Shown: one piece after another, positions 12,382 through 24,824 of the stretch
How positions within the stretch are numbered: the stretch's first letter is position 1
Layout of the letters: each line of letters starts with the position of its first letter
DNA from: Chrysomallon squamiferum
Lineage: Eukaryota; Mollusca; Gastropoda; Neomphalida; Peltospiridae
NCBI GenBank assembly: GCA_012295275.1
Contig: CM022673.1
Coordinates: 342,501-406,500 of the forward strand
Length of the DNA: 64,000 nt
Direction: 5' to 3'
Notes under the pieces: model-generated
Databases searched by the model: none
Seen by the model: the letters and a program-made list of their open reading frames with translations, nothing else
Told to the model about the DNA's origin: nothing
Position numbers and translations under genes: made by a program

Positions 12382-13460
12382 TTGTCTTTGATGGACAAAA
12401 CTTCTAAAGGTATTTGTAATATAATTAATAACCATACATTTTGATATGATGAGACTACTCACGTTAATCATCTTTCTTCTCTCTCTCTCGTTTTCAAACT
12501 GGAAATATTGTGTTAGTACAGCTTTTAAATTAATATTCAAATGGAGAATATTTTGTCATCCTTTTAAATTAAATCGTTAGATAAATCAATGTTAAACTTT
12601 CTATGCACCACACTTTGTTTTTATGTAATAATGTAATTAATTGAGCATCAATGATCCAAAATGTTCTTTGGATTAGATAACATGAATTCCAATTGTGTTA
12701 CCTTTTTATACATTTTACTGCATCAGTATTTCTAATTAGTTAATAAACAAGGATAAAAAACCATAAAAAAGCCAAACAAACAACAGCAACATTAAATAAA
12801 TTAATGTTTAATGACACTTCTGAATATTTTAATGATTATTAATGTCAAATGTAAGTTTTCTGGTAAAAAGATGAAATGTAAAAAATCACACAAATCTGCT
12901 GGCACTATTCCAATGGCTACTCCGTCTGTCTGGCCCACATATTACAGCACTATAACAGTATTTCAACTCTCTTTAAACCTTCTCCAATAACAATTTATAT
13001 GTTGTTATTGATTTTTATCTTTTCAGTTTGATTACAGACAGATGTGGACACTGAATGATGAGACTAAACAGATTACAGAACAACAAAATAATTTCGACAA
13101 TTTCCTGATATTCAACAAAATATTCAACAGCTACAACATGGCTACAAAAACTTTGAAGAAAATTATTTAGGAAAATTTGGTTCGTGATTTTAATAAGATA
13201 ATAACTATGGGAACTAAATGAGACAGCACTATCTAATGTTTTTGTCAAAATCATGTTTCACTGCATAATTTGATTGATTAAAATAGCCCTTAAAAATAAA
13301 TTATTCTTTCAATATCAGGCTTGAAATGGAGGGAAATTTTGTACCAGTCTTCTTATAAATAAAAAGTGCATTAAATTGTTTTTGTTCTTTGATGCACAAA
13401 GAATGGAATGATAAAATGCTCCAAGGACACCTGACCAGGTTTGATCCTTCCACTTCTCAT

Positions 13461-13542
13461 CTACAGCAGATGTCTGTATTTTGGATTTACATCTAATTTG
13501 CATTCTGCACAGGGAAATTCTTTTGTGAGAAAAGGTTCATAC
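13461..13542 (-). CDS. JmjC gene, last coding exon
   Basis: Acceptor TTTTTTCAG. The 26 codons after the split Trp end KYRHLL and stop TAG at 13463-13461. Joining to exon 3 restores NFWYEPF, a typical end of a JmjC fold. Confidence 0.88.
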
Positions 13543-16500
13543 CTGAAAAAAGAAAAGATTGAAATTCAGTTCCAAAAATCGAATAAAAGATAAACATCAT
13601 TCATATATAAAAAAAAAAAAAAAAAAAAATAAATAAAAAAAAAAAAAAAAAAAAAAAAGAAAAAAGAAAAAAAAAGAAGAAAAGAAAAAAAAGAATGTAT
13701 ACTTCATAATATCTGTCCTGTTACTATTCTTTTGTTATTTATAAACTAGTTACACACAAACATTGTTAACTGAATTTGTACCTCAATTCAGCAGCATGAA
13801 AGATACTTCAGACAGACAAACACACACACACACATGAACATGTTTAGCAAAGTAATAAAGGAATAATTTGAAAAATAGATGATATGTGTGCATTCACCTT
13901 TGCCTTACAAAAATATTTGTAATTTAAGATTAGAAGTTTGGAAAAAGAAGTGCTGGCTACTAGAAAAGTAGAATTTTTGAAAAATGCTGAACATAACTTA
14001 GCTTTGAAAAATTATTTATTCAAATAAATTAAAAGCATGATATTGAAACATTTAGAGAAAATTAATTTTAAAAAAAATTTAGGTTTTCGTTTTACAGATT
14101 TGATGTAAAATTGCAGTGTTTTGATATCATACCAAAAATTAACAGCTAAATTTCTTCCTTCTGCAACATTTGGTCTTGACTGAACCTCATGCCACCAAAA
14201 TGCAGGCATAAAGAGAACTTCACCTTCACTTATAGTACAGTTTATTGGATATGCATCAGCAAAGAGAGGGAACTTCTGGAATAATGAAACACAACTGTGT
14301 TTTAATGAAAAAGATATCACAAGGATATGATATAAACTGAAGGTATTTATAATTTATGTGGATTTTTTTCTGTATTTATTATTTTCTTACACACACACAC
14401 ACACATATATATATAAGAGAAAAACAAGTATCTTTTAAAAAATAAATAAAATAATAGCTCACAGAACCACTATTAGAACAAAAAAAATACCATTTGTTTT
14501 TAAAAATCAAGTAAAAAATAAAATTAAAAGAAAAGGAACTGAATGCAGCTGATCATTTACAAATTTAATAAAAAAGTATGTTTTAACAATAACATATTAA
14601 TCCAACTGTAAAATTACTGATTCAATTTTGTTTTATCACACATACAAACACACATAAATGTGTCTGTGTTTATGTTAATTTATATACCAATACAAAGAAA
14701 CAATATGTAAAATTAAAATGTGATAACAGTCCTAACTACATTACATACTTGTATATCAGGGGATAGTATGTCAACAGGGGACATAACCATGGATGTGCTG
14801 TCCATTAATTGTTTTCTTCGGAATGTGAAATTTTGTCTCTCTACTGACAACATGGCCTCTGGGATGTGACCTTCATATAGCTGTGGTGCATCATGTGGAC
14901 TGTACATAATAACCTGTTTTTGTCCACTGATCTGTGAAAACAAAATAATTTTTTAATTTTCAAAATTTTATGTACTGTACAGTTTCAATACTGAATACTA
15001 AGGTTTCAAATAATAGTAACAAAATAAATAAATAAATAAAATAAAAAAAAAAAAAAAAAAAAAAAAATAAATAAAAAATGCGGAAACACTAATGACTAAA
15101 GAATAATATTAATCTTATTACAATGTCTTGTAAATCAGCCTGTCAGTTAAATTAAAATTTGAAACATTAACAAATAGCAGTAATAATAATGAATTACAAT
15201 TAATGAGTGTTTAGCTATTTTAAACATGGCAACTGTAGATCAGTAGTTACACATGAACTGGATAAATCTGCCTGACTATTTTTTACAATTGATTCTGATT
15301 CTGATTTATCAGACAAACTTACACAGATGTTCTCAAGAACAATTAAGTTACTAACTTGGCAAAGAAAATTATCAAATGGATCAAAGTGCGTTTTTCCCAA
15401 GGTATTACCATCACTTAGCCACAAGTTGAGATGCTTGAGTTGAAGCACATCTTTGAAGAATGGCATTTCCTCAATATCCTCTTTCAGTTCGGGCATGTAC
15501 TGGTCGACTGACGTGTATTCTAAATAAGCTGAAACATTTGTCAACTTCCCTGAAGAAACTGATTCAACTATGTCCATGAATTCTGAAAATTTCATATTAT
15601 GAGCAGCAGGCCGGACAACAACAAGATCAGGAAACTGGAGTTGTTTAAATACTTCAGGTGGTATTTTGAATGTTTTAAAATTGTCCCATAAGGAGGCCAT
15701 TTCTACACCTTCATACTCACCTCCTGGTGTCAGCTTAATGTGAACTGTTCTTTCACCAAACGTTTTCCGAAGATATTTGTTAGTCCATTTCTTGAATGCC
15801 AGCCAGTTACTTGTAGCATTCTGGATAATTACTGGCTTAGACAGGGACAAGTAGTCATGAAAAAAATCTGACTTTGAAGGTAAAATGATCTTTTCACACT
15901 GAGGAATGGGAGAATTCCCTTCAAATACTTTTTCTGTATTTGATTTCTCTGACTCTTTTGACTTACATATATGAGAAGGAAAAAGCTGTTCCTTTATTTC
16001 ACTGTTTGTACATGAATGATTCATTTGAATTTTATGTATTTTTGCAATGTTCAGTGATGAAACGTTCTTCACATGAAATAAATTTTGAAGTATATAATCA
16101 CGGTGCATCCCCTCTATTGTAAGGGATCCATCAGGATTTCTGTACAGATTACAATGACTGTTTAAAAATTGAATTATATTTTCAAGGGATATTTTTCCCT
16201 CATAATCTTTTACTTTAGGATTTTTTTTCTTTACATTCGCCGGTTGTAACAAACATGTTCTATCAGTTTTACTTTTAATGAAAAGAATAAATATATTTTC
16301 ATTGCTTTCATTTTTATTTTGTTTTAGAAATGAAACATTTTCTCCATTAGGCCACTGAAATGTTGTCAAGTCTATAAGACCAAACCCTACTGACATTTCT
16401 TGTCCGTATGACACGTCAGCCAAATATTTAATTATTTTTCTATTTTCTTCATTACTTGAAGTAGACAGGGTGAAAAAACAGGACAATTCAGAGTGTGACA

Positions 16501-16636
16501 GTAATCTAATGGGGTCAATAACCTTTAAGTCAATACCTACAGTAAACTGTAAATTAAAATAAAAAAGAAATGCCCATAATATCAGAAACATAAAAACTCT
16601 CGTGTTTAAAACGAACAACTTTTTGCGTTCAGCCAT
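13461..16636 (-). CDS. Membrane-anchored JmjC (cupin-8) domain oxygenase, 562 aa, four exons
   Basis: The exons on the minus strand are 16636-15356, 14931-14749, 14275-14133 and 13542-13461 (phases 0, 0, 2). Residues about 13-35 form a hydrophobic signal or signal-anchor segment, followed by a large region with at least six Asn-x-Ser/Thr sites, two more lying in the JmjC part. This suggests that the bulk of the protein is luminal or extracellular. The C-terminal third is a JmjC/cupin-8 fold with the iron-binding HxD at H417/D419 (KTHFDPFDN) and the distal His at H517 (FWWHEV), so the triad is intact. Such enzymes are Fe(II)/2-oxoglutarate hydroxylases; JMJD8 is a known luminal relative. Substrate and exact orthology are not determinable. 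Residues 36-130 could be a thioredoxin-like domain, but that is a guess. The protein ends with CAEC and YRHLL. The start is the first ATG after an in-frame gap and precedes the hydrophobic segment. Confidence 0.93.
13607..13692. repeat. Poly-A / AAAGA tract
   Basis: A-rich stretch in the last intron of the JmjC gene. It is poly-U in the transcript, 65 bases upstream of the last acceptor. Confidence 0.9.
14133..14275 (-). CDS. JmjC gene, coding exon 3
   Basis: It encodes KFPLFADAYPINCTISEGEV and then FMPAFWWHEV with the third iron ligand H517. Acceptor TTATTCCAG, donor TTTG|GTATGA, phase 2. Confidence 0.92.
14749..14931 (-). CDS. JmjC gene, coding exon 2
   Basis: 61 codons beginning ISGQKQVIMYSPHD, the strand that follows HxD in JmjC folds. 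Acceptor TTTTCACAG, donor CAA|GTATGT. Confidence 0.92.
15356..16636 (-). CDS. JmjC gene, coding exon 1
   Basis: This large exon (427 codons) encodes the membrane segment, the glycosylation-site-rich region and the start of the JmjC fold through HFDPFDNFLCQ. The donor CAA|GTTAGT is followed by an in-frame read-through of 46 codons that belongs to the intron. Confidence 0.93.
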
Positions 16637-16689
16637 TGTCGCAACTCTTATTGTTAATTTCCTTCTTTTGTAGGAGAACCTAAGTAATC

Positions 16690-16992
16690 TGCAGCCTTGT
16701 CAGGGTTTTGAGACCATTTTCAGTTATAAGCCCAGTGGAGTGCAGATACCTGGTGATGCCCGGGGCCAACTCGTTGATTGTTTGCCCCAAAGACTCAAGT
16801 AACGAGAAATATTATAAGAAAGGAAGATATTTTGAATATGTAAATACAGACGAAACACAAAATAAACACTTTATTAGATTTAAATATAAATCAACCAAAT
16901 TTATTAAGTTCTTTTCTCTGATTGGATGCCCCCCAGTTGGATGCCCGGGGCCACGACCCCTTCGGCCAACACCATCTGCACGCTACTGTAAA
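16690..16992 (+). other. GC-rich repeat-like segment, possibly interrupted by an insertion
   Basis: The 14-mer GATGCCCGGGGCCA occurs at about 16754 and again at about 16939, bracketing about 170 bases of AT-rich sequence. The outer parts join smoothly in one frame (SPVECRYLVMPG then TTPSANTICTLL), as if one older element had been split by an insertion that duplicated its target. The element family is not recognised. It sits just upstream of the JmjC start codon. Confidence 0.4.
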
Positions 16993-17901
16993 AGCCATAA
17001 TCAGATTAGTATTATAACAAAATGATTCTAACAGCTTGTCGAATGAAAAGTGCTTTAAAAAGCACTGAATGATTACAATAGCTATCTTATTATCAGTTTT
17101 AAATCATATTTTAAAAGTATAATTCATTTATATTAATACATTTTATTTTAAACTGCAGTCATTTAATTTATGGATAAACAATTCCCAAAATAACTAACAG
17201 ATATATTAACTAACTAACAAACTAACTGCATAACTAACTAACGAAATGAAAGCATACAACATATTCACCCAATTAAATGTCAGTTCTTCAATGCATGTAT
17301 TGAATTTTTTTCTCTCTTGTTTACTTTTCTATAGAAAAGCTTGACAAATTGCAACTCTAATTATAAACAGCAAGCAAATTTTTTACTTTGTATTAATTAT
17401 ATTCGTTTACTGTATTTTGTTTACTTAATAAAGAATTTATTACACAAAATCCTCAACAAATTCATTGTATGAGTTGTTAGATATCAGTAATAAATTTGAT
17501 AACCATAGTTAAGTAGCAATAGATCTTTTGTATGCATCTTCCCTAGAATGCACATCCCGTGCATGGTCTTTAATAAATCGGACATACGTTCTAGTTTGAA
17601 GGAGAAATAATCCAGTGGGTAAAATGAGAAGAATATAGTCTACGACCTGTCGTGCCTCATGCTTACGATCAAATCATAAATCTATGGCTAACATTATAGA
17701 TACAGTTTAATTGTAAAAACTAACAGATAAATAATATTTGGTTTCAAGCTGACATATAATCATATTTAAGTTTTCACTAGAATTAAAGTTATAATATTAC
17801 ATCAGAAACATTTTGGGAAGTGCTGTCGGATCATAGAAAACATAATTAATACATGGAATGGGACTTGTATATCTTGACGCGAAATTCCCATGTCGGGGGA
17901 A

Positions 17902-17974
17902 TCTCGCGAGAAAAGACGTTACGGATTCGGTGAAAGTTACGTCTAGGCTAGTCTCTCTCTGTTGCTAGGCACCG
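17902..17974. promoter_or_regulatory. Promoter-like island with TCTCGCGAGA and an RFX-like X-box
   Basis: The palindrome TCTCGCGAGA lies at 17902-17911 and GTTGCTAGGCACC at 17961-17973, one base off the RFX palindrome GTTGCTAGGCAAC. In animals TCTCGCGAGA marks some housekeeping core promoters. The CpG-containing stretch stands out from AT-rich surroundings, about 1.3 kb upstream of the JmjC start codon, so it may be that gene's promoter. This is inferred from motifs only. Confidence 0.45.
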
Positions 17975-19232
17975 TATTACTCAAACAGTATCAAATTCCA
18001 CTTCCTTTTTGAGAACGCATTGCCTACGGTTCCTCTTTATAGCAGACGACTTAATGTTTACAAACAAAACTCCTTCAGGTTACTACTTTTCATAAAATAA
18101 AAAAATAAAAAAAATATAAATTTAATGGACTTATCTAACAGAAATTATAATGCAGAAAACTAACTTATAATTATTTTCACAAAAATATTTTAAAACGGTA
18201 AAAGAATGCACTTTTTGCATAAGAGTACTGAACTTTCGTGCACGAACTCTGCACGTAAAATGAAGACAGCGCCGTGTGCAAATTTATTAGTATGCGGAAA
18301 CTGCCAAACCCTGGAATGGGAATAAACATTCTGTAGGGCAGTGTGCAAAACATTATCTATCAGATAACTATTTCCGAAACAAACAATTGGTTCATTCCAA
18401 AAGAAGACTGGGGCGAAAAAGAGAGTACTCTACAAAAGCAAAGGTAAGATAAAATATTATCTAAAACATTATTTCAGTTATATTAATCCATTAATCATGT
18501 TTTATTAATCAAGTTTCAAAAGCAAAATATTTTATTATTATTAGTTTTGAGAACTATTTCTGTATGTATATTAGTAAATTATTTGGAATATTAAGGTCAT
18601 TGATATGTTTTAAAAAGATCTGCTTTTATACCTAAATACCTAAATAAAAAAATAAAAAATAAAATAAATAAAAAATATCTGAAAAACTGAAATTTCAAAA
18701 GGTTGCCTGCAAATGTATTACAGTTAGAGCATAATGTTATTGTTAATTTTGATTACCTGAAGCATTTGAAAATTTAACTTTTTTTTTTGTTTTGTTTCCT
18801 CTGTTTCGTTTTCTTTCTTTAATGTTTGAATATTTAACCTCTGTCATAAATTGTTTAAGATAAAATATACGGTATAAATTATGATAAACATTGGTATCAA
18901 TCACAGTGTTCATCATCATACCTACCAAACAAATAGCATTAGAAAAACAATCATTTCATTTAATTTCGTATTTTGAAAAATATCAGGCCTTATTCATTAC
19001 AAAATATAAAACAATTTATTGGGCGTTTAACTTATTAACCAGCTAATAAACTAATCCATTTTAAAATTATTTTATTCTTGTGTTTCTTAAATACTTGTTT
19101 GCTATTTTATTTAGTTTGCATTTAATTATAAGTACTTCTGGCAGAAGTCCAAATGCAGCCAGATAATTATAATCAGCTGCCTGTGTTGCTTAGAAACTAA
19201 AGTTATCCTTTTAAATCAATTGCATATGCTGG

Positions 19233-19269
<37 letters not shown>

Positions 19270-19626
19270 AAAACAACCAATGATGTTTTACTTATCGAAT
19301 TTTATCTTAACCACCTGAATGAAAACATACGCTGTATTGTTTCCATATCCTTCATAATGGAATACTTAACTGGAAGAAATGGATATAATTATTACAACGA
19401 ATCTCATAACCATCGGTCAATCCATCTGCAACCTAAAACTACAAAGAAAATTATAAATTATCAGTAAAGAAAAAATTGGAAACTTAAAGTTAAAGCAATA
19501 ACCTTCAGCACACTGTTTCTCCAGCCATCTGGTATAGATATAGCTTATGGGTTTTTAATTACAAGTAACTTCGACATACAAGCCGAGTAGAGTAGTCAGT
19601 ATAGGTAACCGTTTTACCCCGTATGA

Positions 19627-19636
19627 CTATAAATAG
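19627..19636 (+). promoter_or_regulatory. Candidate TATA/MEF2 box of the muscle LIM gene
   Basis: CTATAAATAG fits both a TATA box and the MEF2 consensus, and an E-box CAGCTG lies upstream at 19174-19179. MEF2 and E-boxes are typical of muscle promoters, and the next gene downstream is a muscle LIM protein with an upstream non-coding exon. No convincing donor was found just downstream, so the link is tentative. Confidence 0.4.
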
Positions 19637-20389
19637 CGTTCATCTTGCTGGCAAATGCCGATCTTAGGTCTCCAGAGTTTGTCTTATCTCGCAGTAACAA
19701 GGCAGACTGCACACTGCCATTAACTGAAGCACGATCACCTGTACTTAGTATTTACACACGGCATATGGCCCGATGATTCACCGAGAGTTCCTGGAATTCT
19801 AGCCAAATTTAACTAACGTTTTCGAATCGCATTCCTTCCTCTTTTTGACGTGACATTACGGAGAAAGAAAGCTTTGTTAATAACTGAGAAATATATGTTT
19901 ATTAGTTGCTAGTGTTTAAAAAAAAAAATATATATATATATTCATACAAAAATCTACACCAAAAAAGATGTAAATATTAGATTGTAGTTTTCAAATGTAA
20001 TTCATTCTTTGATGCTGGCGGGTATTTTATGATCGCGATTCCAGACTAAATACTGAGTTAATAATACATTAGAACGCAAGTCGTTTTCATCGCAGATAAG
20101 TAGTAATTTCCTAAGAATAATAAACATAAAAACAAACACATACACAATGGAAGCATGCATATACAAACATCTGAATATACAAGATGTATAATTTTCTAAG
20201 TATAATAAACAAGAAAGAATACACATAAGGCCCGCTGACACGGAAGCATCCACTAAAGTTTAAGAAAGATAAGTAATTCTTTTGCATATATACCTTCCAT
20301 CGAAGATCAGAAAAATATACAATACAGTTTACAACAATGATTTAGACATGGAATACTTGTTGGAACGGGAAATGGCTCATTCGATACAT

Positions 20390-20462
20390 AATGAGGTTTG
20401 ATCGCACCAATCTTCAAGCTTCAAGACAGTGCACAAACCACTGAGCTGCGTTCTTTCTCGTC
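20390..20462 (-). mobile_element. Probable tRNA-derived SINE head
   Basis: The minus strand has GCAGCTCAGTGGTTTGTGC (like a tRNA A box) and about 25 bases later GGTGCGATCAAACC (a degenerate B box), spacing typical of a tRNA-derived pol III promoter. Octopus genomes carry tRNA-derived SINEs. The tail may run on to about 20290. Family not assigned. Confidence 0.45.
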
Positions 20463-23400
20463 AGACATTATATAATATAAATCAATACATTTCTTACAGA
20501 CTGTTTTGAAATACGATGCAGTATGCGATGATTAGACACACATTTTTGATAAGCTATACAAACATGATTGTTTTGTATATGTATATTTTCTTACACGCGG
20601 AAGAGTTTATTTTTGGTTTTCCTTTTCCTACGTTGCCAAAAAATTATATTTCTGGCACACATCTGCGAGAGAAGAATGACTTGCTCATGCGTATAAATCA
20701 GATGTAGAAAAAAGTGCTTGCTGAAATAAAAGTGAAAATAACTGTAAAAAAGAAGAGAAATGAAAATCAACATAAAAAAATATACAAATAGTAAAAGAAT
20801 AACAATGAAATGAAATGTATGTATGTACACACATGCACATTACACACACGCACACACACACACGCACGCACATACATACATACATAAAATAAATTTAGAA
20901 GAAGCAACGAACAATAATCAGAAGAAAGAAATAGCATTAATAATACACGCAGACAAGATAAATGTTAATAAGACGCTAATGTCTCTTAGCTTCGAGAATT
21001 AATCATTACTGGAGAACGGCAAAGCCGCATCAGAGTTCTCAGTCGCCACCAGTTAACGAAACTCTATCACAGCATTCTCAGGTTCTTACTGAAGACTAAA
21101 CACGTGTTTGCACGGTACCGTAAGACTCGTGTTTTCTTAACAGTTTAAAAAACACTGTGGAAGGTTGTTTAGAAATGGTTTAGAGGCAGTACGCCTCCTC
21201 GTGTAATTTAGTAAGAGCCACCTGTGAAGATGTAAACCATACACTTAACAGTTTAAAAAACAATGATTTCACTACTGCACATTTCTGGCTAGTATTTAGC
21301 AGCACTTTAAAAATTCTTACTTTTGAACCCATTTAGTTCCGTTTAATGAGATAAACAGACAGAAACAACACGAGCCAAAAACTTAACTTCGAGTCGGGTT
21401 TATGAAATGTTAAAGGAAAGAAAAAATATTTTATTTACGGCATCTTCAGCATTTTTTTAAAAATGCATTGCTCTGTTACAGAATATAATTATATTATTAA
21501 AGAACCAAGTAAACAAAGAAAAAAACAAAAAAAAATAAAATAAAAATAAAAACAAAAAAAAGAAAAAAGAAAAGAAAAAAGAGGGAAACTGACGCCATCA
21601 AGTGATTAAAAAATCAAATATCACTAGCTTAGACGTGAAATAGAACAATGACCGCAAATAAGAAAAACAGTTCAAGTGACCTTTAAAATCTTCAGAACGT
21701 TGCTTAACTGCTGAATTAAGCCGGCAGGAAATGTTAAATCTTTGATTAAAAACTCTACAACAGTAAGTAATTTAGCAGTCTAGAGTCTACATATCTACAA
21801 AATGTTTTAAACATGTTTCTTAACAATCAGCATGATATCACTTTAGTGGCATTACAACGCATGCCAAAAATCTATTCTCAGAAGATTGAAGATAATTTTG
21901 TGTGACGGAATGTCAATAAAAAATAATGTATAAAGTGTTAGGTTTTTTGTTGTTGTTGTTTTCTTGTGTTTTATTTTTTTTTTTTTTATAATTTATTTTA
22001 TATTTGATAAAAATCTGGCCATAAATCAGATTAAATCACAGAAAATTTGTATATTTAAAATGGAAAAAGAGAATTAAAAAAGAGATGAAGAAGATTTGTA
22101 TTAGATGTGTAGAAAATACCAGATAAAAGTGACTGCACTTGTTCTCTGAAGAAACTGAGTATAAATAAGTATATAAACATGTATCTACATTTATTTAGTC
22201 TCTATGGCATTTCCATCTATTGGACATTTCTTTTTATGAAACGAATTTAAGGTAATACATATGCGCAATTAAAATACTACGAAAATCGTCATCAGAATAT
22301 ATATATAATCATATTTATTTAATATAGTCCCACATTAAAGCGTATCTTTGGTAATACAAAGAAGTGATAGTATATATTCGGAGAGATGTATTATTTTATT
22401 GCCATATGATGTAATGATTTAACTAGTCATCCAAGACAGTAAATAATAATTTCGAAAACATTTAAAATTTTACTTCACCATTTAATCACAATACAACAAA
22501 TACACTTTAACCAGATGAAGATAATAATTATTTAAAACTTTTTTTTTTTTTTAAATGATTTTACTTACATTTATTTTGTTTTTCATTAGCTAATTCACTG
22601 TATATAATTCATATAGTAAAATATTTTAAACCTATCATCAAGTTTTATTTTGTTAGATCATCATGCACAAGCCGAGGTAAGTAAAATTGTGAAATAACGA
22701 TGCTCACACCCAACCAAAGCGTGAAGTCATCAAATAGTTTCCGTCTGTCTGTATTACATTTTTGCTGTGTCCCACCTCATCTCCCTTGTGGATCTATAAT
22801 TAAGATTATATTATTTAGATATGTTCTGATTTGTCCCTGTCCAACGAGCCTTAACATACAGTGTGACTTGTAATAAAATCTACCCATGACTGTAGAAACA
22901 AACAATTAGACTAATTTTGGATGCAATTATTTTATTTGTACTAATTTCCATGCTTTTCCAATAATAAAGTATTACACACAATAATACTTTAAATTATAAC
23001 TGACTGAGGATGCACGGATATGTAACCTTTGTCTGAAGGAAGTGACTTTACTGTGTTCAAAGAAATATGTAATAATTCCTGACAGATTGAAGATATAGCA
23101 AACCAGAACAAACAAAATTATATATATATATATATATATATCAATATGTAATGACTTATTTGGTCTGGGTGTTTGGTCGGACGACTGTAGGAAATGACGT
23201 CAAAAATAAAACGCATAATCGTCCTTACAAACCACATCAGTTTGTTACCAGCAATGTTTGTTCACCAAAACAAATAAACTATTGTTCATTCTTGGATCGT
23301 TATCCTTGTATATACTGAAATGGGTGAAGAAATAATCGGGACTTGTAAAATTTTCAAATTTAAACAGACTTCCAAAATAAAACTCAACTTCTCTTTTCAT

Positions 23401-24388
23401 TGCAAGTCGCACTGTATAAAACCATTATAGCTTTAGATCTTAAACTCTTCCCCGTTTACCTCCAACTTCTGGTGATAAATAATCCCAGTAATGATAATTT
23501 TTAGTATCAAACAATGTACTCGAATCAGTTACCCGTAAGTTTTTTTTTCTAGAACAATTTTAAAACAACAAAAGTCATAATGACAATAACAACAAAAAGA
23601 ATAATAACATCAACAAAAAATTACCCATAATTGCAACTCTGCATTTTTCAGCTATAGAAATAAATATGAACATTTTTGTAAATTAAATTTCACTGAAATA
23701 TCGCTTTTGTTTTTTCTCCATAATAGTATTATACTAATGTTTCAATTTGTACAGTTAATTCCATAACATCATCCATGCATCTAGAATTAGTCTGTTTATT
23801 TAAAGGTAATAAACAAATATAAATACACACACACACACGTGTGTGTATATGCATGTTTTAATTGTGTTTCTGTTGCAGCTTCAGGAACACGACGATTTTA
23901 CTATTATTTCAGGATTTTTAGAAGAAATATTTAAAAATTTAAGTCTAGTTCGTTAATGTTACTAAAACCCTTTCTGGAAAACTATTTGGTTTTCTAATCC
24001 TAACATAAAGACATTGATAATAGGAAGGTAGTGAATAACTTCAGTTTTTATACTTAAACATATGTTTAGTGTTTCATATACCACTATTATTAACCCGTCG
24101 ATTAGCACACATCCATTTCTGAGACAACCCCTCACCTTCCTCCGACCTTGTTTTAGGTGCAGCGTTTGATTTCTTCACTAGAAACTGACAATAATAATTT
24201 ATGTATTTTAGAATACGTTGCAGTACGTTTATATATTGTAGACTACGTAGTACTTCGTTTATGTATTCTCGAATATTCAGGCATTCCTGGACTCGTAGCA
24301 ACAAGTGTATGACTTCATTCTAGTATAAATCGGAGTACTTTATTCTAGAATATGTATCAATACGTGTATGTGTGTCTGTGTATTTATA

Positions 24389-24490
24389 CACACACACATA
24401 CATACATACATACATATATATATACATACATACATACATACATATATACATACATACATACATACATACATACATACATACATACATACA
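24389..24490. repeat. (TACA)n microsatellite
   Basis: Interrupted TACA/TATA repeat upstream of the first coding exon of the muscle LIM gene. It yields artefactual Tyr-His and Met-Tyr-Val open frames on both strands. Confidence 0.95.
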
Positions 24491-24709
24491 GATATTCTGT
24501 TATAGTTAATTGCACGTTTATAATCATTATACAACATCAATGGTACTGATAACAATGATAAAAAGTAACTACGACTGTATAATATGATGTAATTACAAAA
24601 ATATATTTGATAAAAGAGTGTTATAGTGTTTTATATAAATACATAATATTTATTATTATAATTATTATCGCTATTGTTATTATTATTCTTATTATAGGTC
24701 TGAAGCACA

Positions 24710-24824
24710 ATGCCTTTCAAGCCGGCCGAAAACCCCAAGTGTCCAAAATGTGGAAAGTCTGTGTACGCTGCGGAGGAGAGACTCGCAGGCGGCTTCAAGT
24801 GGCACAAGATGTGTTTCAAGTGTG
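24710..24824 (+). CDS. MLP coding exon 1
   Basis: It encodes [20 protein letters not shown] to the middle of LIM1 (MCFKC). The exon begins at 24698 with 12 untranslated bases. Donor TGTG|GTGAGT, phase 1. Confidence 0.95.

Larger units (their letters stand above)
10658..13460. other. Region between LITAF-like gene 2 and the JmjC gene
   Basis: It probably contains the 5' UTR exon of LITAF-like gene 2: on the minus strand a GTAAGT donor lies near 11,622 and a GTAAGA donor near 11,690, in a less AT-rich patch (11,580-11,740). It also holds CA/TATG microsatellites, a Tc1-like relic and the 3' UTR of the JmjC gene. No other coding sequence is recognised. Confidence 0.45.
16637..24697. other. Intergenic region between the divergent JmjC and muscle LIM genes
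   Basis: No coding exon is recognised over about 8 kb. It must hold the promoters and any non-coding first exons of both genes. Visible items are the promoter-like island near 17.9 kb, a strong 5' splice site (AAAG|GTAAGA) after 18443, a TATA/MEF2 box at 19627, a SINE-like element near 20.4 kb, a CRE palindrome at 23195-23202 and several simple repeats. The remainder is AT-rich DNA in which I see nothing. Confidence 0.6.

Noticed and set aside
16708-17025. 105-codon + frame upstream of the JmjC gene
   Set aside because: It crosses the apparent insertion into a repeat-like segment. The frame is a by-product of that element and has no known domain.
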